DNA of 64,000 bases. Source: Mesorhizobium sp. (lineage in GTDB: Bacteria; Pseudomonadota; Alphaproteobacteria; Rhizobiales; Rhizobiaceae). Location: positions 1 to 64,000 of the forward strand of contig NZ_JAFKID010000006.1 in assembly GCF_017306545.1 (NCBI RefSeq), in the 5' to 3' direction. Under the pieces are notes generated by a model. The model worked only from the letters and a program-made list of their open reading frames with translations. It made no database searches and was not told the origin of the DNA. Below are positions 18,911 to 28,220 of the stretch, piece after piece; positions within the stretch are counted from its first letter, which is position 1; each line of letters begins with the position of its first letter. A program made the translations under genes and the position numbers.

Positions 18911-19007
18911 CTGCAACTCCTTGGACTGATGGGCGGTGATGCGGCGCGACGCCGATCACCTCGCTTACAATGTGCGGGCGGTGCACCGGTTCCTCAAGAG
19001 GCTGCGG

Positions 19008-19928
19008 CTATCTGCCCGCCAGCAGGTCGCGGATCAGGCGCTGGCAGCGCTCGGCCATGAAGTCGAGCAGCAGCCGCACCTTCGGGTCCTGCAGTTTCTT
19101 GTGCGGATAGACGGCTGCGAACTGCACCGGCGTCGGCGGCGTCCCGGTCAGGATGACCTTGAGCCGGCCGTCGCGCAGATAGGGTTCGACCTCGAAACGC
19201 GGCTTGTTGATAATGCCGCGCCCGGCCAGCGCCCAGCCGGTCAGCACGTCGCCGTCGTCGCTGTCGAAGGGGCCGTGCACCTCCAATTTGTGCGGGCCTT
19301 GCGGCGTTTGCAGCATCCAGAAGAATTCCTTGCTGCCGGGATAACGCAGCATCAGGCAATCGTGCTTCTTCGAGATCAGTTCGCCGATGTCGGTCGGTTC
19401 GCCGCGCGCCTCCAGATATTTCGGCGCCGCCACCAGCACGCGCTCGCACTCCATGATGCCACGCATCCGAAGCGAGGAATCCTCGATGACGCCGAGCCTG
19501 AAGGCGACGTCGATGCCCTCTTTCAGGATATCGACATTGTGGTCGGAGAGTCTGAGCCGCACCTCGATGTCGGGATAGGTGTCGTGGAAATCGGGAATGC
19601 CTGAAGCGATCAGCCGCCGGCCGAGCCCCAGCGGCGCCGTCACCCTGATCGTGCCGCGCGGCTGGCCGGAAAGGGCCGCCACTGCCGCTTCCGCCTCGGT
19701 GATGGAGTCGAGCACCTGCTTGGCGCCGGTGTAGAAGACAGTGCCGTGCTCGGTCGGCATCAACTGCCGCGTCGTGCGGTTGAACAGCCGCACCCCGAGG
19801 TGCTTTTCCAGTTCCTTGATGCGGTTGGAGGCCACCGCCGGCGAAATGCGCATGTCGCGCCCGGCGGCAGACAGGTTGCCGAGTTCGACGACGCGGACGA
19901 AGACGGCGATGTTGTCGAGATAGGCCAT
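19008..19928 (-). CDS. LysR-family transcriptional regulator
   Basis: A 306-residue LTTR (N-terminal winged helix-turn-helix: FVRVVELGNLSAAGRDMRIS PAVASNRIKELE split around residues 10-42, then the LysR-substrate domain with GTIRVTAPLGLGRRLI). Divergently transcribed from puuD (start 20063), with 134 bp between. This placement suggests it controls puuD and perhaps the urate pathway, possibly with urate or a downstream product as inducer. The ligand is not known from sequence. Confidence 0.88.
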   Translation of the reverse strand: MAYLDNIAVFVRVVELGNLSAAGRDMRISPAVASNRIKELEKHLGVRLFNRTTRQLMPTEHGTVFYTGAKQVLDSITEAEAAVAALSGQPRGTIRVTAPLGLGRRLIASGIPDFHDTYPDIEVRLRLSDHNVDILKEGIDVAFRLGVIEDSSLRMRGIMECERVLVAAPKYLEARGEPTDIGELISKKHDCLMLRYPGSKEFFWMLQTPQGPHKLEVHGPFDSDDGDVLTGWALAGRGIINKPRFEVEPYLRDGRLKVILTGTPPTPVQFAAVYPHKKLQDPKVRLLLDFMAERCQRLIRDLLAGR

Positions 19929-19969
19929 GCAGCGGCTCCCTCCGCGCCGATTTGGAGTGAGCGTAGTAT

Positions 19970-19988
19970 TTTCTATCTTTTTTTGAAA
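19970..19988. promoter_or_regulatory. TTTC-N11-GAAA dyad, candidate LysR site
   Basis: TTTC at 19970-19973 and GAAA at 19985-19988 form a dyad with an 11-bp A/T-rich centre in the 134-bp gap between lysR and puuD, about 75 bp before the puuD start. The layout resembles the T-N11-A dyads of LysR regulators but is not a canonical match. Confidence 0.3.
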
Positions 19989-20062
19989 GTCATCGTGTGG
20001 CTTGCATCTTTCCGTTTGCGCGGCAGGCCGTAAAGTCGGCCTCTCGTTGAGGAGGACGGGGC

Positions 20063-21280
20063 ATGCTCGATTTCGCCATCTTCTGGGACTGGCTGGCTTT
20101 CGCCGTGCGCTGGCTGCATGTCATCACCGGCATCGCCTGGATCGGCTCGTCCTTCTATTTCGTCGCCCTCGACCTCGGCCTGCGCCAGCGGCCCGGCCTG
20201 CCCGCCGGCGCTTTCGGCGAGGAATGGCAGGTGCATGGCGGCGGCTTCTACCACATCCAGAAATACCTGGTGGCGCCGGCCGAGATGCCGGAACACCTGA
20301 CCTGGTTCAAATGGGAAAGCTACGCCACCTGGCTGTCGGGCTTCGCCATGCTGGCGGTCGTCTACTATGCCGGCGCCGACCTGTTCCTCATCGATCCCAA
20401 CGTGCTCGACGTTTCCGTGCCGGTCGGCATCCTCATCTCGCTTGGCTGCCTGGCCGGCGGCTGGATCGTCTACGATCTGCTGTGCCGCTGGCTGATCGGC
20501 AAGGCCGACACCGGGCTGATGATCCTGCTCTACGTCATCCTCGTCTTCATGGCCTGGGGGATGACCCACCTGTTCACCGGCCGCGCCGCCTTCCTGCATC
20601 TGGGCGCCATCACGGCCACCATCATGTCGGCCAATGTCTTCATGGTCATCATCCCGAACCAGAAGATCGTCGTCGCCGACCTGATCGCCGGCCGCAAGCC
20701 GGACCCGAAATACGGCAAGATCGCCAAGCAGCGCTCGCTGCACAACAACTACCTGACCCTGCCCGTCCTGTTCCTGATGCTGTCGAACCACTATCCGCTG
20801 GCGTTCGGCACCGAGTTCAACTGGATCATCGCCTCGCTGGTGTTCATGATGGGCGTGCTGATCCGCCACTATTTCAACTCGATGCACGCCCGGAAGGGCA
20901 ACCCGACCTGGACCTGGCTCGCCACCGCAATCCTGTTCATCATCATCATCTGGCTGTCCACCGTGCCGAAGGTGCTGACCGGCGAGCCGAAGGTGACGGC
21001 GAGCGCTGAGCCGCTGATCGCTTCGACGGAGTTTCCCAAGGTCCGCGACACGGTGCTGGGGCGCTGCGCCATGTGCCATGCCAAGGAGCCCTCCTATGAA
21101 GGCATCTACCATGCGCCGAAGGGTGTCATGCTCGACACCGACGCCGGCATTGCCAACAACGCCCGCGAAATCTACCTCCAGGCCGGCCGCAGCCACGCCA
21201 TGCCGCCGGCCAACGTCACGCAGATCTCCGACCAGGAGCGCGCTCTGCTGGTGACGTGGTACGAGGGGGCGGAGAAGTGA
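20063..21280 (+). CDS. puuD: membrane urate hydroxylase PuuD with C-terminal cytochrome c domain
   Basis: A 405-residue protein: an N-terminal membrane domain of about eight hydrophobic helices (family PF06181; FWDWLAFAVRWLHVITGIAW at the start), followed by a soluble cytochrome c tail with the heme motif CAMCH at residues 335-339 and MPPANV as the likely Met ligand. PuuD oxidises urate to 5-hydroxyisourate at the membrane and passes electrons to the respiratory chain, so unlike cofactor-free uricase it makes no hydrogen peroxide. It is divergent from the LysR gene. It supplies the substrate of UraH and of the PuuE-UraD fusion. Confidence 0.93.
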   Translation: MLDFAIFWDWLAFAVRWLHVITGIAWIGSSFYFVALDLGLRQRPGLPAGAFGEEWQVHGGGFYHIQKYLVAPAEMPEHLTWFKWESYATWLSGFAMLAVVYYAGADLFLIDPNVLDVSVPVGILISLGCLAGGWIVYDLLCRWLIGKADTGLMILLYVILVFMAWGMTHLFTGRAAFLHLGAITATIMSANVFMVIIPNQKIVVADLIAGRKPDPKYGKIAKQRSLHNNYLTLPVLFLMLSNHYPLAFGTEFNWIIASLVFMMGVLIRHYFNSMHARKGNPTWTWLATAILFIIIIWLSTVPKVLTGEPKVTASAEPLIASTEFPKVRDTVLGRCAMCHAKEPSYEGIYHAPKGVMLDTDAGIANNAREIYLQAGRSHAMPPANVTQISDQERALLVTWYEGAEK

Positions 21281-21314
21281 TGACTTCGGATGATGTGAAG
21301 ACCTTCCGGCCTTT

Positions 21315-21436
21315 GCGCTGCCCCTCACCCTTACCCTCTCCCCGTAAACGGGGAGAGGGGGGCGCCGACGTTGCAGCTTCTCTCCTCTCCCCGTTTACGG
21401 GGAGAGGATGCCGGCAGGCAGATGAGGGGCGGCGCG
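21315..21436. repeat. palindromic intergenic repeat, family A copy 4
   Basis: It contains CCCTCTCCCCGTAAACGGGG AGAGGG, then CCTCTCCCCGTTTACGGGGA GAGG, then the CCGGCAGGCAGATGAGGGGC tail. It is one of the best preserved copies, with two hairpins and complementary terminal halves (GCCCCTCACC and GATGAGGGGC). It lies between puuD and guaD. Confidence 0.9.
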
Positions 21437-21461
21437 ACGGGATAAAAAAAGGGAGCGGCCG

Positions 21462-22778
21462 ATGACCGGCACCCTCCTGCGCGGCCGCACGCTCTCCTTC
21501 CGCCGCTGGCCGGAAACCATCGACGACCATGCCGCCTACGCCTACGAGGAAGACGGCGCGCTTTTGATCCGCAGTGGCAAGATCGTCGCTGCCGGTCCGT
21601 ATGCCGAGGTCGCGAAGAAGGCCGGCGAGGGGGTGAAGACGGTCGATCATCGCCCGCATCTCATCCTGCCGGGCTTCATCGACACGCATGTACACTTCCC
21701 GCAGATGCAGGTCATCGCCAGCTACGGCGCCGAACTGCTCGACTGGCTGAACACCTACACTTTCCCCGAGGAGAAAAAATTCCGCGACGCCCAGCACGGC
21801 CGCCGCATCGCGCGCCTGTTCCTCGACGAGATGGTGCGCCACGGCACCACCTCCACCGTCGCCTACTGCTCTGTGCACAAGGCATCCGCCGAAGCCTTCT
21901 TCGAGGAGAGCCACGCCCGCGATATGCTCAACATCGCCGGCAAGGTGATGATGGACCGCAATGCGCCGGACGGCGTGCTCGACACGCCGCAGTCCGGTTA
22001 CGACGACACGAAGGCGCTGATTTCGGAATGGCACGGCAAGGGTCGCCAGCATGTCGCCATCACCCCGCGCTTCGCCATAACCTCGAGCCCTGAGCAGATG
22101 GAAATGGCCGGCGCGCTGGTGAAGGAATTCCCCGACCTGCATATGCAGACGCACCTGTCGGAAAACCACGCCGAGATCGCCTATACCTGCGAGCTCTACC
22201 CCGAGGCCAAGGACTATACCGACGTCTACGCCCGCTACGGCCTGCTGGGGAAGAAGAGCCTGTTCGGCCATTCGATCCATCTGTCGGAGCGCGAGGCGGA
22301 CGCCCTATCCGACAGCGGCTCGGTCGCCGTCTTCTGCCCGACCTCGAACCTGTTCCTCGGTTCGGGCCTGTTCGACTACCAGCGCTATCGCAGCCGCGAA
22401 AAGCCGCTGCGCATCGCCGCCGCCACCGATGTCGGCGGCGGCACCAACTATTCCATGCTGCGCACCATGGACGAGGCCTACAAGGTGATCGCCCTGCAGG
22501 GCGAGAAGCTGAACCCGTTCCAGTCCTTCTGGCAGATCACCCGCGGCAACGCCGAGGCGCTGTCGCTGGTAGACCGCATCGGCACGCTGGAAGAGGGCAC
22601 CGAGGCCGACATCGTCGTGCTCGACGCCGGCGCCATCCCGGCCATGCGGCTCAGGATGGAAACGGTGGCAACGCTGGCCGAGGAACTGTTTCTCCTGCAG
22701 ACGCTGGGCGACGACCGCGCCGTGCGCGAGGTCTATGTGTCGGGCCGACCGGCCAAGAGCGACATGGCGAGTGTCTGA
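21462..22778 (+). CDS. guaD: guanine deaminase (amidohydrolase superfamily)
   Basis: A 438-residue guanine deaminase, which converts guanine to xanthine and feeds xanthine dehydrogenase. Seen: GFIDTHVHFPQMQVIASYG with the metal-binding HxH (His76, His78), the LDWLNTYTFPEE block characteristic of GuaD, QTHLSENHAEI, CPTSNLFLGSGLF and AATDVGGGTNYSMLRTMDEA with the metal Asp. The ATG at 21462 follows a purine-rich GGGAGCGG site. The family A repeat at 21315-21436 separates it from puuD. Confidence 0.95.
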   Translation: MTGTLLRGRTLSFRRWPETIDDHAAYAYEEDGALLIRSGKIVAAGPYAEVAKKAGEGVKTVDHRPHLILPGFIDTHVHFPQMQVIASYGAELLDWLNTYTFPEEKKFRDAQHGRRIARLFLDEMVRHGTTSTVAYCSVHKASAEAFFEESHARDMLNIAGKVMMDRNAPDGVLDTPQSGYDDTKALISEWHGKGRQHVAITPRFAITSSPEQMEMAGALVKEFPDLHMQTHLSENHAEIAYTCELYPEAKDYTDVYARYGLLGKKSLFGHSIHLSEREADALSDSGSVAVFCPTSNLFLGSGLFDYQRYRSREKPLRIAAATDVGGGTNYSMLRTMDEAYKVIALQGEKLNPFQSFWQITRGNAEALSLVDRIGTLEEGTEADIVVLDAGAIPAMRLRMETVATLAEELFLLQTLGDDRAVREVYVSGRPAKSDMASV

Positions 22779-22792
22779 CAGGACGGCGACGA

Positions 22793-23194
22793 TCAGCCGT
22801 CGAGCTTCCTGGTCGCTTCCGCGGTGACAGGGGCGAAGAAATTGACGAGATTGCCGTCGGGGTCGCGAAACAGCAGCGAGCGGTTGCCCCACGGCATGGT
22901 GGTCGGCTCCTGAACCAACGTGGATTTTACGATGTCCTCGATGATGCCGAACGTTTCGTCCACATCGTTCACCCGGAATTCGATGATGGCCGACTGGTTG
23001 GCCGCCGGCCGGGCGATGTCGCCACCGAACAGCATCAGGGTGCGCGTGCTGCCGATAGCCAGCGTGCAGCCCGGCGTGACGAACTCGGCGAAGTCCTCCG
23101 TGTACCAGGTCGGCGCAATGCCAGTTACCTGTTCGTAGAAACAGACGAGCCTTTTAATGTCGTCGGTGATCAATCGGATCGAAGCGAAATTCAT
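22793..23194 (-). CDS. VOC-superfamily (glyoxalase-like) protein
   Basis: A 133-residue single VOC unit (MNFASIRLITDDIKRLVCFY ...). It has paired beta-alpha-beta-beta-beta modules, including the RVNDVDETFG and SLLFRDPDGNLVNFF segments usual for dioxygenase/glyoxalase-like proteins. Substrate unknown. The ATG at 23192-23194 is used, with AGGAG 8 bp upstream; a GTG three codons earlier has no such site. It is convergent with guaD (14-bp gap). Confidence 0.8.
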   Translation of the reverse strand: MNFASIRLITDDIKRLVCFYEQVTGIAPTWYTEDFAEFVTPGCTLAIGSTRTLMLFGGDIARPAANQSAIIEFRVNDVDETFGIIEDIVKSTLVQEPTTMPWGNRSLLFRDPDGNLVNFFAPVTAEATRKLDG

Positions 23195-23377
23195 GATACG
23201 CACTCCTGGGCATGCAGCGAATGTGGAAACCTATGACGCAGGCCTCCTGACAGCTTTCCGTCAGCAGCGAGGCCAGGGACACGGAACTGCTGTCGATCTG
23301 GTTGGAAAAAGCTCCAGCCTCTTGACGCGCCGGCAGCCTCGCGTACACGCAAGCCATCGCGCTACGGGAGGATGACC

Positions 23378-23881
23378 ATGGCAAGCGAACACGATATCCA
23401 GACCATCAAGCGGCAGGAAGCCGAACTTGTCTTCGACCTTTTCGACGAGGCCGCCGCCTTCGACATCGGAGCGGCGATCCGCAAACGGGCGCTCAAGGAA
23501 AACCTGCCGATCATCGTCGATATCCGCACCTTCGACCGGCCGCTGTTCTACGCCGCCATGCCGGGCTCGAACGCCTCCAATCCGGACTGGGCGCGCCGCA
23601 AGATCAACGTGGTGAAGCGCTTCCTGAAAAGCACCTACCGCATGGTGTTGGAACAGCAGCGGCCCGACCGCACCTTCAAGCCGGGCGAGGGGCTGGACAT
23701 TGCCGACTACGTTCTGGCCGGCGGCGGTTTTCCGATAACGGTGAAGAATGCCGGGGTCGTCGGCGTCATCGCCGTGTCCGGCCTGCCGGAGCGCGACGAC
23801 CATGGCGTGGTGGTTCAGGCGCTGTGCGCGCATCTCGGCAAGGATGCTGAAGCGCTGGCGCTGCCGGCAAGCGATGCCTGA
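23378..23881 (+). CDS. UPF0303 / heme-degrading-domain (GlcG-HbpS-like) protein
   Basis: A 167-residue protein of the UPF0303 group within the GlcG/HbpS fold (PF03928). Seen: EAAAFDIGAAIRKRALKENL, PIIVDIRTFDRPLFYAAMPG, and GGGFPITVKNAGVVGVIAVSG LPERDD, the loop that ends the fold. Function is unknown for the family. It commonly sits beside purine or glycolate genes. The ATG at 23378 is preferred over the one at 23372 because GGGAGG lies 6 bp ahead. Confidence 0.83.
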   Translation: MASEHDIQTIKRQEAELVFDLFDEAAAFDIGAAIRKRALKENLPIIVDIRTFDRPLFYAAMPGSNASNPDWARRKINVVKRFLKSTYRMVLEQQRPDRTFKPGEGLDIADYVLAGGGFPITVKNAGVVGVIAVSGLPERDDHGVVVQALCAHLGKDAEALALPASDA

Positions 23882-23886
23882 AATGC

Positions 23887-24022
23887 CGCGCCGCCCCTCA
23901 TCCGCCTGCCGGCGCCTTCTCCCCGTGAACGGGGAGAAGGTGATTGGCCGCGCCGGCGCAGCCTCCTTCCTCGCCCCGTTTACGGGGAGAGGATGCCGGC
24001 AGGCAGGTGAGGGGCGGCGCCG
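23887..24022. repeat. palindromic intergenic repeat, family A copy 5
   Basis: Two hairpins again: CCTTCTCCCCGTGAACGGGG AGAAGG and CGCCCCGTTTACGGGGAGAGG. Ends are CGCCGCCCCTCATCCGCCTG and CAGGCAGGTGAGGGGCGGCG, which are complementary over most of their length. It lies between the UPF0303 gene and gckA. Confidence 0.88.
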
Positions 24023-24058
24023 GCCGGCGGCCGGTTTGCGAAGCGAGGATTTTTCGGC

Positions 24059-25336
24059 GTGACCTTCAATCCACAATCCTTCCTGACGTCCGTCTTCGAG
24101 GCCGCCGTCGCCGCCGCCGATCCGCAAAAGACCATCCGCGCCCATCTGCCGGCGAGGCCGAAAGGCAAGACCGTCGTCGTCGGCGCCGGCAAGGGGGCGG
24201 CGCAGATGGCCGCCGCCTTCGAGAAGGCATGGGACGGTCCGCTGCAAGGCGTCGTCGTCACCCGCTACGGCTATGGTGCCGCGACCTCCCGCATCGAGGT
24301 GATCGAGGCGGCGCATCCGGTGCCGGACGAGAACGGCCTGAAGGCAGCGCGCCGACTACTCGACACCGTCTCGGGCCTCAGCGAAGACGACCTTGTCGTG
24401 GCGCTGGTCTGCGGCGGCGGTTCGGCCCTGCTGCCGGCGCCGGCCGACGGCCTGACGCTGGCCGACGAGATCGCCGTCAACGAGGCGTTGCTGGCCTCCG
24501 GTGCGCCGATTTCGGCCATGAACGCCATCCGCAAGCACGTCTCGACCATCAAGGGCGGGCGGCTGGCCGCCGCCGCCTGGCCGGCGAAGGTGGTGTCGCT
24601 GATCGTCTCCGATATCCCAGGCGACATTCCCGCCCTCGTCGCCTCCGGCCCCACCGTGCCGGACGACGCCGGCCGCGCCGAAGCGCTGGCCGCGATCGCA
24701 GCCTACGGCATGAAACTGCCGGCCGCCGTCATGGCGCATATCGAAACGCCGGCGTCCGAGGCGCCGAAGCCGGCTGACAAGAAATTCGCCCGCAACGAGG
24801 TGCATCTGATCGCCTCCGCCGCCGTATCGCTGGAGGCGGCCGCCGCAGAGGCGAAGCGGCAGGGTATCGAGGCGGTCATCCTGTCGGACGCCATCGAGGG
24901 CGAGGCGCGCGAGGTCGGCGCCGTTCACGCCGCCATCGCTCGCGAGGTCGCGGCGCGCAACCGGCCGTTCGAGAAGCCGGTGCTGATCCTCTCCGGCGGC
25001 GAGACGACGGTGACGCTGAAGGCCCCCGTTGGCGGAACGAGGGGCAAGGGCGGCCGCAATTCGGAATTCTTGCTTGCCTTCGCCATCGGCATCGACGGCG
25101 TGGAGGGTATCCACGCGCTCGCCGCCGACACCGACGGCATCGACGGGTCCGAGGACAATGCCGGAGCCTTCTGCGACGGCGCGACGGTTGCCCGCATGCG
25201 CGCGGCCGGCGTCGACGCGAAAGCCATGCTTGCCGGAAATAACGCCTGGACAGCGTTCAACGCCGTCGGCGACCTGTTCGTGCCTGGCCCGACGGGCACG
25301 AACGTGAATGATCTAAGAGCGATCCTGGTGCGGTAG
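24059..25336 (+). CDS. gckA: glycerate 2-kinase (GckA/TtuD, MOFRL family)
   Basis: A 425-residue protein of the DUF4147/MOFRL glycerate-kinase family: KTVVVGAGKGAAQMAAAFEK at the front, VALVCGGGSALLPAPADGL and a C-terminal MOFRL block GGTRGKGGRNSEFLLAFA. It phosphorylates D-glycerate to 2-phosphoglycerate, so it would carry glyoxylate-derived carbon from the ureidoglycolate step into glycolysis. The start is a GTG at 24059, with GAGGA ~9 bp ahead. Older annotations call the family hydroxypyruvate reductase (TtuD). A family A repeat immediately precedes it. Confidence 0.9.
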   Translation: MTFNPQSFLTSVFEAAVAAADPQKTIRAHLPARPKGKTVVVGAGKGAAQMAAAFEKAWDGPLQGVVVTRYGYGAATSRIEVIEAAHPVPDENGLKAARRLLDTVSGLSEDDLVVALVCGGGSALLPAPADGLTLADEIAVNEALLASGAPISAMNAIRKHVSTIKGGRLAAAAWPAKVVSLIVSDIPGDIPALVASGPTVPDDAGRAEALAAIAAYGMKLPAAVMAHIETPASEAPKPADKKFARNEVHLIASAAVSLEAAAAEAKRQGIEAVILSDAIEGEAREVGAVHAAIAREVAARNRPFEKPVLILSGGETTVTLKAPVGGTRGKGGRNSEFLLAFAIGIDGVEGIHALAADTDGIDGSEDNAGAFCDGATVARMRAAGVDAKAMLAGNNAWTAFNAVGDLFVPGPTGTNVNDLRAILVR

Positions 25337-25341
25337 GCGCC

Positions 25342-26730
25342 TCAAACTTCGTGCAGATAGAGGTGATAGTCCAGTTCGCTCACCGTGCGCGCCACGCGCA
25401 GATACTCCGCATGCTTGATCTCGGTAAACGTCCTGTGCAAATCCGGGCCGAGCGCATCCTTGAGAAATTCTGACGCCTTGGCCGCCTCGATCGCCGCGCG
25501 CCAGTCAACCGGCATTGCCTTGCCGGCATCGCTGGCCGCCTCGTAGCCGTTGCCGCTGGTTTCAGGGCCGGGATCAAGCTTCTCGTCCAAGCCCTTTGAG
25601 ATGCCGGCCAGCACCGTGGCGGCGACCAGATAAGGGTTGGCGTCGACGCCGGAGGGGCGGTGCTCGATGCGCCGCGCCTTGACCTCGCCGGCCGGCACGC
25701 GCAGCGCCACCGAGCGGTTGTTGACGCCCCAGGTCGGCGCCACCGGCGCATAGGATTGCGAAACGAAGCGCCGCCAGGAGTTGGCGTGCGGGGCGAACAC
25801 CAGCATTGATTCGGCCATCGTGTCGGCCAGTCCGCCAAGCGCATGCAGCAGCTCCGGCTTCCAGCCTTCGCCGTCCTTCTCGGCGAAGACGTTACGGCCG
25901 CTGCCGTCCACGAGCGAGACATGGAAATGCATGCCCGAGCCGGCGTATTTCTCGATCGGCTTGGCCATGAAGCAGGCGGTGACGCCGTGCCGGCGCGCCT
26001 GCGCCCGCACGATCCTTTTCAGCATGACGAGATCGTCCGCGGCGTGCAGCACGTCGGTGCGGTAGTTCAGCGTCAGTTCGTACTGGCCCGGCGCATATTC
26101 CGAAATCACCGTCTCGGCCGGGATTCCTTGTGCCTTCGCAGCCGCATAGACGGCGGAAAACAGCGGCTCCATACCGTGCAGGTGGTCGACCGAATAGACC
26201 TCGGTCTTGCCGCTCGCCCTGCCGTCGAGCACGGCGCGCGCCGGCTGCACCTTGCCGTCGGCGTCGCGCTCGTTGGCGAGGAGAAAGAATTCCAGTTCGA
26301 AGGCGCCGGCCGGGTGCAGGCCCTTCGCCGCCAGCCGCTCCACCTGCCTTGCCAGAGCGCGGCGCGGATCGGAGGTCATGGCCTGGCCGTCGAGATGGTG
26401 CATGGCCATCAGCACCTGGCCGCGCGCGGGGCTGGTTCCATGAAGCGGCACCAGCGTGCCGGGAATCGGCCAGGCGCGCAGGTCGCCGTCGCCGGAATCC
26501 CAGATCAGTCCCGTCTCGTGCACGTCCTCGCCGGTGATGTCGAGGCCGAGGATGGAGATCGGCATGTGCCGGCCGTTTTTGTATATGGCCTCCAGCTCGT
26601 GCCGGCGCACGATCTTGCCGCGGCCGACGCCGTTGGCGTCGGTCAGCACGATGTCGATGGCCTCGATGTCGGGGTGGGCTTCGAGGAAGGCTTGCGCCTC
26701 GGCGGGCGTCGAGCCGGAAGGGGAAGTCAT
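25342..26730 (-). CDS. glutamine synthetase family ligase (PuuA-like gamma-glutamyl-amine synthetase)
   Basis: A 462-residue member of the glutamine synthetase family, with GIDVVLTDANGVGRGKIV-like N-terminus (here AIDIVLTDANGVGRGKIVRR), the ATP site around AGSGMHFHVSLVDGSG and SYAPVAPTWGVNNRSVALRV. Such rhizobial proteins are usually annotated as gamma-glutamylpolyamine synthetase rather than assimilatory GlnA. The substrate amine cannot be read from sequence. Starts at the ATG 26728-26730. It follows the class III aminotransferase gene with 31 bp between, so the two likely form one transcript. Confidence 0.85.
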   Translation of the reverse strand: MTSPSGSTPAEAQAFLEAHPDIEAIDIVLTDANGVGRGKIVRRHELEAIYKNGRHMPISILGLDITGEDVHETGLIWDSGDGDLRAWPIPGTLVPLHGTSPARGQVLMAMHHLDGQAMTSDPRRALARQVERLAAKGLHPAGAFELEFFLLANERDADGKVQPARAVLDGRASGKTEVYSVDHLHGMEPLFSAVYAAAKAQGIPAETVISEYAPGQYELTLNYRTDVLHAADDLVMLKRIVRAQARRHGVTACFMAKPIEKYAGSGMHFHVSLVDGSGRNVFAEKDGEGWKPELLHALGGLADTMAESMLVFAPHANSWRRFVSQSYAPVAPTWGVNNRSVALRVPAGEVKARRIEHRPSGVDANPYLVAATVLAGISKGLDEKLDPGPETSGNGYEAASDAGKAMPVDWRAAIEAAKASEFLKDALGPDLHRTFTEIKHAEYLRVARTVSELDYHLYLHEV

Positions 26731-26761
26731 GATCGCTCTCGGTTGGTCTCGCCCGCTTGTC

Positions 26762-28144
26762 TCACGCCGCCAGCTTCGCCGCAACGTCGGCGAAGGCTGA
26801 GATCAGCCGGTCTACCTGCCGCGCCTTGGTGGCGGGTGAAACCAGCATCATGTTGTGGAAGGGCGCGATCAAGACACCGCGGTTGACCAGCGCGACATGG
26901 ATGGCCGCCTCCAGCTCCGGTGCGTGCGCGCCTTCTGCCTCGCCGCCGTTCTTCAGCGGACCGGGGGCGCAGATGAACTCAACCCGCGCGCCGACACGCG
27001 CGACATGCCAGGGTAGCCTAAAACGGTCGATGACGGCGGTCAGCCCGGCATCCAGTCGCGTCGCCAGCCGCGCCATATGGGCGTAGTTTGCCTCCGTCAT
27101 CACCTCCTCCAGCGTCGCCCGCATGGCGGCGAACTGCAACGGATTGGCCGACAGCGTCGTGCCCATGCCGGAATAGCCGGCCTCCTTGGTGCGGCTGTAG
27201 GCGGCGTAGCGGTCGGCCACCGCGCCGCTCATGCCCCACACGCTCGCCGGCACGCCGCCGGCCACCGGCTTGCCCAGCACGAACAGGTCCGGCTCCAGCC
27301 CGAAGACTTTCGTGTAGCCGCCGGGACCGGAGGAGATGGTGTGAGTCTCGTCGATCAAAAGCAGCGTGCCGGCCTTGCGCGTCAGGTCGCGCAGCGCTGC
27401 GTGGAACCCCGGTTCGGGCAGCACCATGCAGGAGTTGGTCAGCACCGGCTCGGTGATGACGCAGGCGACGCTTTTGTCGGCAAGTGCCGCTTCCAGCGCG
27501 GGAATGTCGTTGAACTCGACGATCTTCGTGCGCGTCGTCAGGTCACGGAATTCGCCGGCCAGTCCCGGCCGGTTGATCGGTTTGCCGTCCTTCAGCCGCA
27601 CCATCGTCTCGTCCGCCGCGCCGTGGTAGCAGCCGTTGAAGACGAGGATTTTATCGCGGCCGGTGACGGCGCGCGCCACGCGCAGCGCGAAGCGGTTGGC
27701 GTCGGTGGCGGTGGTGGCGATCTGCCAGAACGGCAGGCCGAAATGTGCCTCCAGAAGCCGCCCGAGCCCCAGCGCGTCTTCCGATGGCAGCATGTAGGTC
27801 AAGCCGTGCGCGGCCTGCTTGCGGATGGCGCGTGCGACCGGCGGCGGCGAATGGCCGAACATCGAGCCGGTGTCGCCGAGGCAGAAATCGTCCAGCGCAT
27901 TGCCGTCGATGTCGGTGATGCGCGCGCCTTTCGCGCTTTCGACGAGGATGGGAAAAGGCGTCGGCCAGTCGTTCATCCAGTGCATCGGCACGCCGCCGAA
28001 AAAGCCCTCGATGCCGTTGCCTAGCCTAGCCTCGCTGTTCGGCCGCGCCTTGCGGAAGACGGCGGCCTCGGTGTTGCGAAGCTTCGCAATGCGCGCGGCG
28101 TCTATGCCGCCCTGACTTGTCGATGCCGCCCTTGCCGAATCCAA
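26762..28144 (-). CDS. class III PLP-dependent aminotransferase (aspartate aminotransferase family annotation)
   Basis: A 460-residue fold-type I aminotransferase related to glutamate-1-semialdehyde aminomutase: NGCYHGAADETMV, LLIDETHTISSGPGGYTK (Asp binding the PLP nitrogen) and LFVLGKPVAGGVPASVWG with the likely Schiff-base Lys. A start could be the TTG at 28142-28144, without a good ribosome site; the conserved region begins a few residues on, so the exact N-terminus is uncertain. It precedes the glutamine-synthetase-like ligase. Pairing of an amine ligase with an aminotransferase suggests amine or amino-acid turnover. Confidence 0.85.
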   Translation of the reverse strand: MDSARAASTSQGGIDAARIAKLRNTEAAVFRKARPNSEARLGNGIEGFFGGVPMHWMNDWPTPFPILVESAKGARITDIDGNALDDFCLGDTGSMFGHSPPPVARAIRKQAAHGLTYMLPSEDALGLGRLLEAHFGLPFWQIATTATDANRFALRVARAVTGRDKILVFNGCYHGAADETMVRLKDGKPINRPGLAGEFRDLTTRTKIVEFNDIPALEAALADKSVACVITEPVLTNSCMVLPEPGFHAALRDLTRKAGTLLLIDETHTISSGPGGYTKVFGLEPDLFVLGKPVAGGVPASVWGMSGAVADRYAAYSRTKEAGYSGMGTTLSANPLQFAAMRATLEEVMTEANYAHMARLATRLDAGLTAVIDRFRLPWHVARVGARVEFICAPGPLKNGGEAEGAHAPELEAAIHVALVNRGVLIAPFHNMMLVSPATKARQVDRLISAFADVAAKLAA

Positions 28145-28220
28145 GATAAACCCGTCGCGTTGCCCGTGGTGGCGGTTTTGTAGCGTCCGGCCCGCGGGCA
28201 GGCAATGGCGGCCGCTGCCA

